A stretch of 64,000 nt of DNA from Actinoplanes italicus (GCF_003001815.1 NZ_PVMZ01000006.1:124001-188000); one strand, 5' to 3'. Counted from the first letter of the stretch, positions 49,795 to 59,153 are shown. The notes: generated by a model from the letters alone, not told the origin. Numbers and translations are program-made.

Positions 49795-52185
49795 CTAGCC
49801 CTCGGTGGTTTCGAAACGTACTCGGTCGAGGAAGGTGAGCCGGGCCCTCTTGTGGCCCAGGTCGATCTCCGGGCCCAGGGTGAAACCCTCCCTCTCGAGG
49901 CGGGCGATCATGCGGTCGTTGCGGATGTCCGGCTCGGCGATGATGCGCGTGCGCGCCGGATCCGCCGCGAAGAGGTGGCGGAGCAAAGCCGGAAAGACGG
50001 CGCTGGTCAGGTGTGGCAGGTCGCGACCCTCGGCGTCGAGCAGCAGGTGCAGGCCGAAGTCACCGGGCCGCACGTCGTAGCACTCGCCGACCGGGTCGAA
50101 CGACGGTTCGTACGTCTGGAAGATCCCGATCGGGCCGTCGTCGATCAGCAGCAGATAGGCGTGGTGGCTGTCCAGGCTGTCGACGTAACCGTAGATCTCC
50201 TCGACGTCGGCGACCGAGTGTTCGCCCATGCCCCAGAACCGGTTGCGCTCCTTGCCCACCCAGCCGTGCACGACGGGAGCGTGCAGAGCCGGGTCGAGCG
50301 GGATCATCGTGAGTTCACCGAGCCCGGGCAGCTTCTCCGCGAAGATGATCAGCGGTTCTTCCATGAGGTCCTCCCAGTCGGTGACCAGCGGGACGAGCGC
50401 CCCGTCCGCCCATAGCGGCAGCTGGTCGAGGAAGTGCGGCGACGAGGGGTCGTCGGAGGCGCCGAAAGGCACGACCCAGCGACTGCGCCGCCGGTCGGCG
50501 AGGTCCCAGACGTAGCGGGCGACCGGCCCGCGCCAGCACAGGTCGCTGACCCCGGGAATGCTGGACGTGTTGAGCACACAGCCGGAGGAGCCGCCGAGCC
50601 GGATCTCCGGCACATCGGCTTCCAGTCCGGGAAGCTGGAGCGGATGTAGCAGGTGCCGCACGCCCCAGACCGAATCCGGCAGATCAACAAAAAGGGAGGC
50701 CGGAGAGGAAGCCGGAGCCGGCGGCGCGGAGACGAGGGCTTCCGCGTCGAGGCCCAGGCCGGCGAGCACCCCGTCGAGCGCGAGCCCGATCCGCGCACGG
50801 GGATCGGTCCACGGTGCGAACAACGGATCGCGGCCGGACGGCGAGAAGAGCGGCCGCAGCACCGGCAGATCACACAGCGCGCGGGCCACGGCCGACCGCG
50901 AGGCCATCCGGCGACCGGCCTCCGCGGAGTCGGCCGGCAGCGCGGTGTCCATGTGGATCGACTCGTGCGGAACCCCGGATTCGAGCAGCTCACCGATCCG
51001 GCGGGCACGGGCGGGCGGGGCGAAGTCCACGCCGTACGGCTCGGTGTCGGGCCGCCGGTCGTTGGCGTTGACGGCGGTGGTCACCTCGGCGCGGAACATC
51101 GGCGCCCACTCCGGCCGCCACGCGTAGCGGGCCTCCCACGCGGGTACCGGGACGATCCGGTTCCGGTCGTCGCGCTGCGGAACGCGGCCGACGGTGAGCT
51201 GCAGCGTACGGCCGGTGCTGTCGGCGGTGAGGACGCTGTTGACCGGCTCGACCCACCGCGACAGGGCGTCTGCCACGTCGTCCACCGTGGACGCGTGCAG
51301 CAGCGGCAGCAGGGCGTCGAAACCGAGGTCGAAATCAGACAACGATGGCGTACGAAGACTCAGGTTCCCATCGATGACCGGCCCGCGCGCGGTCACCATG
51401 ACATCGACCACGACCGAGGGCTCGTCCCGTACAACGATCGTCTCCTGATGGGTGACCACCGGCTCCCAGCCGGTCGCGCCGCGAGCCTCGAAGCCGTCCT
51501 CGGTCGCGCGCAGTTCCTCGATGTAGAGATCCTGGTAGTCGGCCATCGCGTTGGTGATGGCCCAGGCCACCGACCCGGCGTGGCCGAAGTGCTGCACACC
51601 GGGGACGCCGGGGAAGGTGAGCCCGGCCACGTCGAAGGCCGGGCAGGCGAGGCGGATCTGCTGGTAGACGCCGGGCAGTTCGAGGAGCCGGTGCGGATCG
51701 CCGGCGATCTCCCCCGGGATCGTCCAGGCGTTGCTGCCGGAGCCTCCGGGCCCCTCGTTCGCGAACCACGCGACCGCGGAGGCGCCGAGAGCCCGCTCGA
51801 CGTGCGCCCGCCACATCTTGTTGCCGAACGTCCCGAACAGAATGTGCTGCACCTGAAAAACGCCGAGCGACGACCACGGGTGCCACTCGACGCCACCTGC
51901 ACGGACACCGGCGGCGTAGGCCTCCAGGAACTCCCGCGTCGAGATGTCCAGATTGGCGAATGAGCGGCGCGCCGTCTCGTCGAGCCAGACCCGCCGGGCG
52001 AACCGGTCCCACCCCACCTCGGCGGCCCCGGCGACCGACGCGAGACGCCCCTCGGAGCGCAGCCGCTCGACGGTGATCTGACGGCCCCGATCGGAAGCGG
52101 TCACCCGCCCCTGCAGCCAGGCCAGGTCGAGGACCGAGCCGGCCCGCAGGTGCGGGATTCCGTAGGCGTCGCGATAGACCTTCAT
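49795..52185 (-). CDS. Penicillin-acylase (PvdQ-like) / siderophore GNAT acyltransferase fusion
   Basis: 796 residues, the fourth gene of the siderophore operon. Residues 1-~600 are an Ntn-hydrolase of the penicillin acylase family: VYRDAYGIPHLRAGSVLDLAW at the start, autoprocessing site and nucleophile Ser151 in GGSGSNAWTIPG, and later QHFGHAGSVAWAITNAMADYQDLY. Residues ~605-796 are a siderophore-type GNAT (IucB/DesC-like) with WVGKERNRFWGM, VRPGDFGLHLLL and IIAEPDIRNDRM. There is no signal peptide, so, unlike PvdQ, it should work in the cytosol. GGAGGTGA before the ATG at 52185 decides the start over 52218. It probably removes and/or replaces acyl groups on hydroxamate intermediates; substrate unproven. 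Confidence 0.88.
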   Translation of the reverse strand: MKVYRDAYGIPHLRAGSVLDLAWLQGRVTASDRGRQITVERLRSEGRLASVAGAAEVGWDRFARRVWLDETARRSFANLDISTREFLEAYAAGVRAGGVEWHPWSSLGVFQVQHILFGTFGNKMWRAHVERALGASAVAWFANEGPGGSGSNAWTIPGEIAGDPHRLLELPGVYQQIRLACPAFDVAGLTFPGVPGVQHFGHAGSVAWAITNAMADYQDLYIEELRATEDGFEARGATGWEPVVTHQETIVVRDEPSVVVDVMVTARGPVIDGNLSLRTPSLSDFDLGFDALLPLLHASTVDDVADALSRWVEPVNSVLTADSTGRTLQLTVGRVPQRDDRNRIVPVPAWEARYAWRPEWAPMFRAEVTTAVNANDRRPDTEPYGVDFAPPARARRIGELLESGVPHESIHMDTALPADSAEAGRRMASRSAVARALCDLPVLRPLFSPSGRDPLFAPWTDPRARIGLALDGVLAGLGLDAEALVSAPPAPASSPASLFVDLPDSVWGVRHLLHPLQLPGLEADVPEIRLGGSSGCVLNTSSIPGVSDLCWRGPVARYVWDLADRRRSRWVVPFGASDDPSSPHFLDQLPLWADGALVPLVTDWEDLMEEPLIIFAEKLPGLGELTMIPLDPALHAPVVHGWVGKERNRFWGMGEHSVADVEEIYGYVDSLDSHHAYLLLIDDGPIGIFQTYEPSFDPVGECYDVRPGDFGLHLLLDAEGRDLPHLTSAVFPALLRHLFAADPARTRIIAEPDIRNDRMIARLEREGFTLGPEIDLGHKRARLTFLDRVRFETTEG

Positions 52186-52257
52186 GCCGTCACCTCCGCT
52201 TCGCTCCGGCGGCGACATGAATTCTGACTGAGCTCGATGATTCGCTCGCAGGCGCGC

Positions 52258-54453
52258 TCATGCCGCGATCGGGTTGTCCAGCTCGCCCGCGAAGATCAGC
52301 GAGCTGGCCTGGTCGGTGAGATCCACCATCTGCAGCGTGTTGCGCAGCTGGAGCCGGTTCAGGCAGGAGTGCTTGAACGTGGGTCGCAGCAGGTCGAGCC
52401 GCCCGCCGAGTGACGGGTGGTCCTTGGCGTGCTCGCGGACGCAGTCGCCGGCCAGGGTCCAGAACTCGGCCGCGCTCAGCACCCCGTCCGTGTCGAGGAT
52501 CCCGGCGAGGTGCCGCAGAAAGCCGTCGAACACGTCGGTGAAGATCGCCAGCTCCTTGAACTCGTCGCTGACGTCGATGCGGATCCGCTCGACCTCGGGC
52601 GGCAGCGGCTGGTCGTTCATGACAGCCACCTCCTCGCCGATGTCCTTCATGAACACCCTGGTGGGCACGTGGTTCTCGAGCACCAGGATCAGGTTCTCGC
52701 CGTGCGGCATGAACGCGAGATCGTGCTTGAGCAGGCAGTGCACGACCGGCCGCAGGTAGGCGCGCAGGTACGTCGCCACCCACGCGGACGGTGTCACGCC
52801 GGACTCGCGGATCAGGGCGGCGGCCAGCGAGTTCCCGTCGCGGTCGCGGTGCAGCAGGCTGGCCATGGTGGCGAGCCGCTCCCCCTCGGCCAGGCGCGGG
52901 AGCGGGCTCTCGCGCCACAGGGCGGCGAGCATCTTGGTGTACGCGCTGGGCGTGCCGGTCCGGTGATACGCGTCCCCGGTGTACCCGATCGACGCCAGCT
53001 CGCGCAGGACCCCGAACCCGCAGGCGCGCAGCTCCTCGTCGCCCTCCACCACCGACGCGACCCAGTCGTTGATCGGCGGGGTGGCCTGCATGTACTTCGG
53101 GGACAGCCCGCGCAGGAAGCCCATGTTCTGCACGGCGATCGCGGTCTTCACGTAGTGGCGTTCCGGCCGGTCGAGGTTGAAGAACGTCCGGATCGACTGC
53201 TGTGCCTGATAACGATCATCGCCGGCGTCGAGCGGGACGATCGACCGGCCGGCCACGTCGGGCGCGAACGTGACGGTCACCTTGTGCTCCCACTGCCACG
53301 GGTGCACCGGCAGGTAGCGGTACTCGGCCGGGTCCAGCCCCAGGCCACGGAGCTGCTGCTCGAAACGGTCCAGCAGGTCACCGAGCTCGGCCCGGTAATG
53401 GTCGCGCTCGTCTCCCCCGTACACGAAGATGCTCTGGTCCTTGCGAATGGCCACCCACCGCAAGCGGACCGGCCGCCCGGATTCCGGCGTATAGGCCTCG
53501 TGATCGGAAAGCCCGTAACCGATACGCCCGTTGTTGGCCACGAAGCCGGGGTGCCCCTCGGTCATCGCCTTTTCGATGGTCTGGAAGCTCGCGTGCACGA
53601 GGTCGCCGGCGGTCTCCCGGCGATGCGCGAACTTCCACGCGCTGCCGGCGAGCGTCGCGGAGATCTCCTCGAGGTACGTGCCGAGCAGCTTCTCCGGGAT
53701 GCCGAGCGTCTCGCGCAGCCCGGCGATGAAGTCGAGCGCGTCGAGCGGCCCGTCCAGCGACTCCGGGTCGATCACCCAGTGTTCGAGCGGGTAGCGCTTC
53801 GCGGTGAACGTGTTCTCGCCGAAGCGATACCTGTCGCCCTCCTCGGCGAACGCGATCAGCCGCTCGTGGCTGAACTCGGCGAGCGCCTTCGCGATCAGCC
53901 GCCGGTTGGCGAACTCGACGGCCTCCGGCCGCAGATGCGGAACGCTCATCGCGTACGCCGTACGCGTGCAGAAACTGAGCCGGCCGGTCTTGCCGTGCAG
54001 CGGCACATCACGCTCCGGCACGAACCCGACCTCGGCGTTCTTGCGCTGGATGGCGTCGTTGCGCACGTCCGGCTCGACGACGACCCGCTCGATCCGCGGA
54101 TCGGCGAAGCAGAAGTCCATGACGGCCCGCATCACGGCGGAGGTGACCCCGGAGCGCTTCCGGGTCGGCGGCGCGACCAGCACGTGCATGCCGATGTCAC
54201 CGGGCCGCACGTCGTAGTGCGGTGCCAGCTCGCTGTGCGCCGGATCGTAGGTCTCGGCGAGGAACAGCGGCGTTTCGTCGTCGTCCAGCCCGAGCCACAC
54301 GTCGTAGTGCGGGTTGTCCAGGAAGCCCTGGTACTCCTCGCGCACCCGGTCGATCGTCGCGCCCTGCAGACCCCAGTAGTGCGCACGGGGATGCGTCACC
54401 CAGGCGAAGAGAAGATCAAGATCACGATCAAGGTTCAGCGGTACGAGTCTCAC
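52258..54453 (-). CDS. DesC-DesD fusion: N-hydroxycadaverine acyltransferase plus NIS synthetase
   Basis: 731 residues. Residues 1-~165 are a GNAT acyltransferase (DesC/IucB type; HYDVRPGDIGMHVLV, VVVEPDVRNDAIQRKN). Residues ~180-725 are an IucA/IucC-family NRPS-independent siderophore synthetase (DesD type; ATP-site residues in HPGFVANNGRIGYGLSDHEAY, and VHPWQWEHKV, SIRTFFNLDRPERHYVKTAI, LKHDLAFMPHGENLILVLENHVP). The first half acylates N-hydroxycadaverine with succinyl- or acetyl-CoA; the second joins and cyclises the units into desferrioxamine. In Streptomyces these are two proteins. ATGA overlap with the DesB gene upstream. Confidence 0.93.
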   Translation of the reverse strand: MRLVPLNLDRDLDLLFAWVTHPRAHYWGLQGATIDRVREEYQGFLDNPHYDVWLGLDDDETPLFLAETYDPAHSELAPHYDVRPGDIGMHVLVAPPTRKRSGVTSAVMRAVMDFCFADPRIERVVVEPDVRNDAIQRKNAEVGFVPERDVPLHGKTGRLSFCTRTAYAMSVPHLRPEAVEFANRRLIAKALAEFSHERLIAFAEEGDRYRFGENTFTAKRYPLEHWVIDPESLDGPLDALDFIAGLRETLGIPEKLLGTYLEEISATLAGSAWKFAHRRETAGDLVHASFQTIEKAMTEGHPGFVANNGRIGYGLSDHEAYTPESGRPVRLRWVAIRKDQSIFVYGGDERDHYRAELGDLLDRFEQQLRGLGLDPAEYRYLPVHPWQWEHKVTVTFAPDVAGRSIVPLDAGDDRYQAQQSIRTFFNLDRPERHYVKTAIAVQNMGFLRGLSPKYMQATPPINDWVASVVEGDEELRACGFGVLRELASIGYTGDAYHRTGTPSAYTKMLAALWRESPLPRLAEGERLATMASLLHRDRDGNSLAAALIRESGVTPSAWVATYLRAYLRPVVHCLLKHDLAFMPHGENLILVLENHVPTRVFMKDIGEEVAVMNDQPLPPEVERIRIDVSDEFKELAIFTDVFDGFLRHLAGILDTDGVLSAAEFWTLAGDCVREHAKDHPSLGGRLDLLRPTFKHSCLNRLQLRNTLQMVDLTDQASSLIFAGELDNPIAA

Positions 54454-55730
54454 GATGTCACCAGTGCCTTGGGGATGTCGGCCCTCGGGGCCCCGAACTG
54501 CTGGAAGGCGATCGACTCCTCGATCTTGTAAATCTCCCGCCCGGTGATGCCCTTGAGGATCACGCTGTTGCGATAGGCGCCCATGCCCAGGTCGGGGTCG
54601 GTCACGCTGTGCGTGTGCTCGGCCGCGTTCTGGACGAAGATCTCGTCGCCCTCGCGGTCGACGGCGTAGTCGGCGGTCACGTCGAACCGGCCGCGGGCGT
54701 CCCAGTTGATCCGGTCCCGGACCGGGTCCAGGAAGGACGGGACGCGTGGGGCGTAACCGGTGGCCAGCACGAGTCCCCGGGTGGTGGCCGTGAACGAGCT
54801 GCCCTCCTCCTGGTGCTCCAGTGCCAGCGTCCAGCGGTCCCCGTCCCAGATCACACCGTCCAGAGCGGTGCCGGTGAGCAGCGTCGTCGGCACCGGCCCG
54901 GACAGGCTCTTGGTGTAGAGCGTGTCGTAGATGGTGTCGACCAGGTCGCCGCTGATGCCCTTGTAGAGGTTGCGCTGCTCACGGCCGAGCCGGTCGCGCG
55001 TCTCCAGCGGCAGGCGCTGGTGGTACCGGATGTACTCCGGCGAGGTCATCTCCAGGGTGAGCTTGGTGTACTCCATCGGGAAGAACCGCGGGGAGCGGGT
55101 GATCCAGCTCAGGTGGTAGCCGTACGTCTCGATGTCGTTGAGGAGGTCGAGGTAGATCTCGGCGGCGCTCTGCCCGCTGCCGATGATCGTGATCGAGTCG
55201 AGCCCCTGGAGCTCCGCCTTCTTCGGCAGGTAGTCGGCGCTGTGCACGTAGGGACCCTGATCGACGGCGGCCGGGACCCGGGGCGCCGTGCCGATGCCGA
55301 GCACCAGTTTGCGGGCCCGGAACGTCTCGCCGCCCGTATGCACCAGGTAGGCCTCGCCGTCGTGGGTGACGGTGTCGACGCGGGTGTTCCAGCGGATCGA
55401 CGGCAGCTGACGGGCCACCCACTTGCAGTACTCGTTGTACTCCGCGCGCAGGGGGTAGAAGCTCTCCCGGATATAGAACGGGTAGAGCCGGCCGACCTGC
55501 TTGAGGTAGTTCAGGAACGAGAAGCGCGAGGTCGGGTCGGCCATCGTGACCAGGTCGGCCATGAACGGGACCTGGATCGTCACGCCGTCGATCATCAGTC
55601 CGGGGTGCCAGTCGAACTCGGCGCGCTGCTCCAGGAAGATGCCGTCGACGTCGGTGAGGTCCTCGGTGAGAGCGGCCAGGCCCAGGTTGAACGGGCCGAC
55701 GCCGATCGCGGCGAAGTCGTACGTACGCAT
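54450..55730 (-). CDS. desB: Lysine/cadaverine N-monooxygenase (DesB-like)
   Basis: A 426-residue flavin-dependent N-hydroxylating monooxygenase. FAD motif GVGPFNLG (res. 9-16), substrate-side FDWHPGLMIDGVTIQVPFMADLVTMADPTS, NADPH motif TIIGSGQSAAE (~193-203), and the C-terminal ATGYAPRVP. It hydroxylates cadaverine made by DesA. The ATG at 55730 in a TGATG overlap with the DesA stop is chosen; a longer frame to 55760 lies inside desA. Coupled at the 3' end to the DesC-DesD gene. Confidence 0.94.
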   Translation of the reverse strand: MRTYDFAAIGVGPFNLGLAALTEDLTDVDGIFLEQRAEFDWHPGLMIDGVTIQVPFMADLVTMADPTSRFSFLNYLKQVGRLYPFYIRESFYPLRAEYNEYCKWVARQLPSIRWNTRVDTVTHDGEAYLVHTGGETFRARKLVLGIGTAPRVPAAVDQGPYVHSADYLPKKAELQGLDSITIIGSGQSAAEIYLDLLNDIETYGYHLSWITRSPRFFPMEYTKLTLEMTSPEYIRYHQRLPLETRDRLGREQRNLYKGISGDLVDTIYDTLYTKSLSGPVPTTLLTGTALDGVIWDGDRWTLALEHQEEGSSFTATTRGLVLATGYAPRVPSFLDPVRDRINWDARGRFDVTADYAVDREGDEIFVQNAAEHTHSVTDPDLGMGAYRNSVILKGITGREIYKIEESIAFQQFGAPRADIPKALVTS

Positions 55731-57199
55731 CAGGCCATCACCGCCGCGGGCTCGTCGCACTTGCCGGTCATCTCGCCGCCGATCCCGCGGATCAGGTCCA
55801 GCACGCTGCGCAGGTCGTCCATCGTGGTGTTCGGGTTGAGCAGGGTGAACTTGAGCCAGTAGTGGCCGCCGATGGTGGTGCCGGCGACGATCGCCCGGCC
55901 GCCGTAGAACAACCGCTGCCGCAGCCGTGGCATCAGGTCGTCACACTCGGCGACGGTCATCCCGGCCGGCCTGTACCGGAACAGCACGGTGCTCAGCGTC
56001 GGCGCGGCCACCGCCTCGAAGTCCGGATCGTCACAGATCTCCAGGTAGACGTCGTGCGCCCGGTCGATGACGGCGTCGAACATGGCGCCGATCTGCTCGG
56101 CCCCCATGGTCCGCAGCGTCATCCACAGCTTCAGCGCGTCGAACCGGCGGGTGGTCTGCAGGCTCTTGTCGACCTGGTTGGGCACGGCGGCGGTCCGCGG
56201 GTTCAGGTAGTCGGCGTGCACCGCGATCCGGCGCATCGTCTCGCCGCGGCGGACCACGATCGCGCTGGAGCTGACCGGCTGGAAGTAGCTCTTGTGGAAG
56301 TCGACGGTCACCGAGTCGGCCCGCTCGATGCCGTCCAGCAGCTGGCGGCGGCGCGAGACGAGGAGGCCACAGCCGTACGCGGCGTCGACGTGGAACCAGA
56401 TCCCCCTGGTCTCACAGATCGCCGCGACGGCGTCGACCGGGTCGATGCGGCCCAGGTCCGTTGTGCCGGCAGTGGCGACCACGGCCATCGGGACGCCACC
56501 GTCGCGGCTCACGTCGTCGATGGCGGCGGCGAGCGCCTCCGGGTCCATCCGGCCGGTGCCGTCGGTGGCCACACCGACCACCGCGTCGGCGGCCATGCCG
56601 AGGATGCCGGCCGACTTGCTGACGCTGAAGTGGCTCTCGGTGGTCGCGAAGATCCGCAGTCGCGGGATCACGGTGGCCCGGTCCTCGGTGAGACCCGCAA
56701 GGGTCTCCTCGCGGGCCAGGAGCAGGGCCTGCAGGTTGGACTGGGTGCCGCCGCTGGTGAAGATGCCGTCGGCGCCCGGGCCGAAGCCGATCCGCCCGGC
56801 CGTCCAGTCGATCAGGCGGCGCTCGATGAGGGTGCCCGCGGTGCTCTGGTCCCAGGTGTCCACCGAGGAGTTGACCGCCGAGATCAGCACCTCGGCGCTG
56901 AGCGCGGGGATGGCGACCGGGCAGTTGAGGTGGGCGACGTAGGTCGGCTCGTGGAACCAGACGGCGTTGTCCAGGTAGAGCCGGGCGACTTCGTGCAGTG
57001 CCGCACCGGTGTCCCCGAGGGGGCGGTCGAGGTCGACGGTGTCGACCTGTTCCTGCAACTCGGCGACGCCTGCGCCGGAGTACGGCTGCCGCACCGCCTT
57101 CACCCGGTCGGCGAGCAGCGCCGACGCGTGCCACACACCGGACGTGTAAGCGTCCAGCGTGGAGCCGGAAAACAGATGCGGAGAATCGGACCGCTCCAA
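55730..57199 (-). CDS. desA: PLP-dependent lysine decarboxylase (DesA-like)
   Basis: A 489-residue group II pyridoxal-phosphate decarboxylase, first enzyme of desferrioxamine synthesis, turning lysine to cadaverine. The PLP lysine is K303 in DFHKSYFQPVSS. FTSGGTQSNLQALLLARE and WFHVDAAYGCG are cofactor-binding blocks. Start is a TTG with GGAGG six bases upstream. A 19-bp iron box ends 14 bp before it, so iron through an IdeR/DmdR-type repressor should control the whole operon. Confidence 0.94.
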   Translation of the reverse strand: MERSDSPHLFSGSTLDAYTSGVWHASALLADRVKAVRQPYSGAGVAELQEQVDTVDLDRPLGDTGAALHEVARLYLDNAVWFHEPTYVAHLNCPVAIPALSAEVLISAVNSSVDTWDQSTAGTLIERRLIDWTAGRIGFGPGADGIFTSGGTQSNLQALLLAREETLAGLTEDRATVIPRLRIFATTESHFSVSKSAGILGMAADAVVGVATDGTGRMDPEALAAAIDDVSRDGGVPMAVVATAGTTDLGRIDPVDAVAAICETRGIWFHVDAAYGCGLLVSRRRQLLDGIERADSVTVDFHKSYFQPVSSSAIVVRRGETMRRIAVHADYLNPRTAAVPNQVDKSLQTTRRFDALKLWMTLRTMGAEQIGAMFDAVIDRAHDVYLEICDDPDFEAVAAPTLSTVLFRYRPAGMTVAECDDLMPRLRQRLFYGGRAIVAGTTIGGHYWLKFTLLNPNTTMDDLRSVLDLIRGIGGEMTGKCDEPAAVMA

Positions 57200-57212
57200 C
57201 GGGGGCCTCCAA

Positions 57213-57231
57213 TAAGGTAAACCTTACCTAA
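57213..57231. promoter_or_regulatory. Iron box (IdeR/DmdR-type operator)
   Basis: TTAGGTAAGGTTTACCTTA (read on the minus strand) matches 15 of 19 bases of the actinobacterial consensus TTAGGTTAGGCTAACCTAA and is a near-perfect dyad. A half-site AGGCTAACC lies at 57240-57248. It overlaps the expected -10 region of the desA promoter, which fits repression when iron is plentiful. Confidence 0.88.
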
Positions 57232-57391
57232 CTGAGGGGAGGCTAACCGTATGGACACGGGAAGGAAACTTGCCCCCGGCGCCATGGGACGACCAGCACC
57301 GGCCCACGCGACCCTCAGACGTGGCACGACCAGCGCATGTGCTCGTCTCGACCACTTCGACGACCGTCGAGTGACGATTGCCACATAATGC

Positions 57392-57423
57392 ACGAAGCCC
57401 ACTCTTTTCAGAGTGGGCTTCGT
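57392..57423 (-). terminator. Perfect hairpin terminator after the GH64 gene
   Basis: ACGAAGCCCACTCT (57392-57405) pairs perfectly with AGAGTGGGCTTCGT (57410-57423) around loop TTTC, 31 bp after the glucanase stop on the minus strand. Confidence 0.85.
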
Positions 57424-57453
57424 CGATGTAGAAGATCCTTCTCCTACGGGAGA

Positions 57454-59085
57454 TCAGAACGGGGACAGCGTGATGCCGGCCGCGCGCGGATCTCCATCAT
57501 GTACCAGCGACTCCTGGGCCAGCACGTCGTCGAAGGCGAAGGCGTACGCCCGGCCGTCGACCATGTTGTCGTGGATCGACTTCGCGTACGGGTTGGCCGG
57601 CCCGCCGGTGTAGAAGTCGGCGGCCTTGCCACCCGGCTGCGTGTCGATCCGGCCGAGCGTGGTCCGCCACAGCGCCGAGCAGAGGGTCCGGGAGATCGGT
57701 CCGACCACCTGGTCGTTCGGCGCGCCGAGAGCACCGTCACAGCCCCACACGTTCGCGGTCGACGGCTTGGTGAACGAGGCCACGGTCCGGCCGCTGCCGT
57801 CGGTGAAGTTCATGACGTTGCCACTCGTGCGGCCCAGGTACTTCACGTCCGGACGGTCGCCGAAGGGCACGACGGTCAGGGTCTTCGAGGTGTACGCGTT
57901 CCAGGCGCTCGTGATGTACGAGTCCAGGTAGGTGGGGCTCATCAGCCCGGCGTCGGCCGCCTTGCCGGGGGCGAGGACCCGCAGCACCGTGCCGTCGGAA
58001 CGAGTGACCACGCTCTTGGCGAAGTCGGGGTTCGCCCGGACCGCGTCGATGACCTTCTGCCGGCCGTTGGCGACCAGCTCACCGGTCTTCGAGGTCTTCC
58101 CGCTGCCACCGGTGACCGAGACACCGTGCGGCACCGCGAACATGTCGACCTGCGAGCTGTTCAGCCACAGGCCGGAACCGTTGAGGGTGAACTCGCTCCA
58201 GTCGAACAGGATGTCCCGGTTCGGGTCGCCGCCCGCCCACGGGGCCGGCTGGACCAGGCCGTCGGTGGTGATCCGGAAGTCCAGCTTCCTGCCGAACGAG
58301 AAGTAGATCCGGCCGGAGAGGTTCTTGAGCACCTTGATCGTCGTGCTGGAGCCGTTGGCCGGGCCGGGGATCGAGACGTCCGGCGCGGGCACCGGAACCG
58401 GACCGCCGCCGGTCCACGGGGTGAAGCCGCCTCCCGCGTTGACGTACCCGAGCTTGCCGGTCTGCAGGTTCACGCCGAGCACGTACAGGTAGACCGGCTC
58501 GTTGCGGCCGCTGCGGTTCGTCACCGTGACCGGCAGCAGGTCACCCGCCGGCGGAACGGTCGCGGCCGGCGTGGTGGTCACCGGAGTGGTCGGGGCCTTT
58601 GTCGTGGGCGCGGTCGTCGGCGCCGCCGTGGTCGGCCGCGTGGTCGGGACCGTCGTGGCGGGGGTGGTGACCGGCGGCTGGGTGGCCGTCGACTCGCCGC
58701 TGCACGGGTTGCCGTTCAGCTTGCAGTTGATCGGCTGCGCTCCGGCGCCGACGAAGCCGAACGTCACCTTCGCGCCCACCGGGACGGAACCATTCCAGGC
58801 ACGGTTGGTGAATGTCCGATGACTGCCCGAAGCGGTCATCTCGGTGTCCCAGAAACTGCCGATCGAGCTTCCGGCCGGCAGATCGAACTCGACCTTCCAG
58901 GACGTCATCGCGGACGTTCCGGTGTTGCTGATGGTGATCTCGTCCTGCCAGCCGCTGCCCCAGTCGGAGACCGTACGCAGGGTGGCGGTCGGTGCGGCCG
59001 CCGAGGCGGGCAGGGCGATCCAGGCGGTGGCGAGCGCTGCGACAGTCGCCACCGCGGCGAGTATCAGGCTCCTTTTGCGACGCAT
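57454..59085 (-). CDS. Secreted GH64 beta-1,3-glucanase with N-terminal CBM2
   Basis: 543 residues. A signal peptide (1-~30, ASA cleavage) is followed by a CBM2-type module (~33-132; SDWGSGWQDEITISNTGT, WKVEFDLPAG, NRAWNGSVPVGAKVTFGFVG), then a Thr/Pro linker (~135-180). The GH64/thaumatin-like glucanase domain (~185-543) includes LPVTVTNRSGRNEPVYLYVLG, WSEFTLNGSGLWLNSSQVDMF and AYAFAFDDVLAQESL; catalytic acids should lie in the DWSEF/SQVDMF and FDDV regions. It degrades fungal and callose-type beta-1,3-glucan. A 14-bp dyad 55 bp upstream suggests LacI-type control. Confidence 0.92.
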   Translation of the reverse strand: MRRKRSLILAAVATVAALATAWIALPASAAAPTATLRTVSDWGSGWQDEITISNTGTSAMTSWKVEFDLPAGSSIGSFWDTEMTASGSHRTFTNRAWNGSVPVGAKVTFGFVGAGAQPINCKLNGNPCSGESTATQPPVTTPATTVPTTRPTTAAPTTAPTTKAPTTPVTTTPAATVPPAGDLLPVTVTNRSGRNEPVYLYVLGVNLQTGKLGYVNAGGGFTPWTGGGPVPVPAPDVSIPGPANGSSTTIKVLKNLSGRIYFSFGRKLDFRITTDGLVQPAPWAGGDPNRDILFDWSEFTLNGSGLWLNSSQVDMFAVPHGVSVTGGSGKTSKTGELVANGRQKVIDAVRANPDFAKSVVTRSDGTVLRVLAPGKAADAGLMSPTYLDSYITSAWNAYTSKTLTVVPFGDRPDVKYLGRTSGNVMNFTDGSGRTVASFTKPSTANVWGCDGALGAPNDQVVGPISRTLCSALWRTTLGRIDTQPGGKAADFYTGGPANPYAKSIHDNMVDGRAYAFAFDDVLAQESLVHDGDPRAAGITLSPF

Positions 59086-59139
59086 GGGGATGTGACCTCC
59101 GTGGGGGCTGTCAGGGGTAGGCCGCCCATTATTCGTCGC

Positions 59140-59153
59140 GAGAGAACGCTCTC
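59140..59153. promoter_or_regulatory. LacI-type operator candidate upstream of GH64 gene
   Basis: GAGAG-AACG-CTCTC inverted repeat, 55 bp before the glucanase start. Similar CG-centred dyads with GAG arms are used by LacI-family sugar repressors (CebR type) in actinobacteria. No LacI gene is in the window. Confidence 0.5.
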
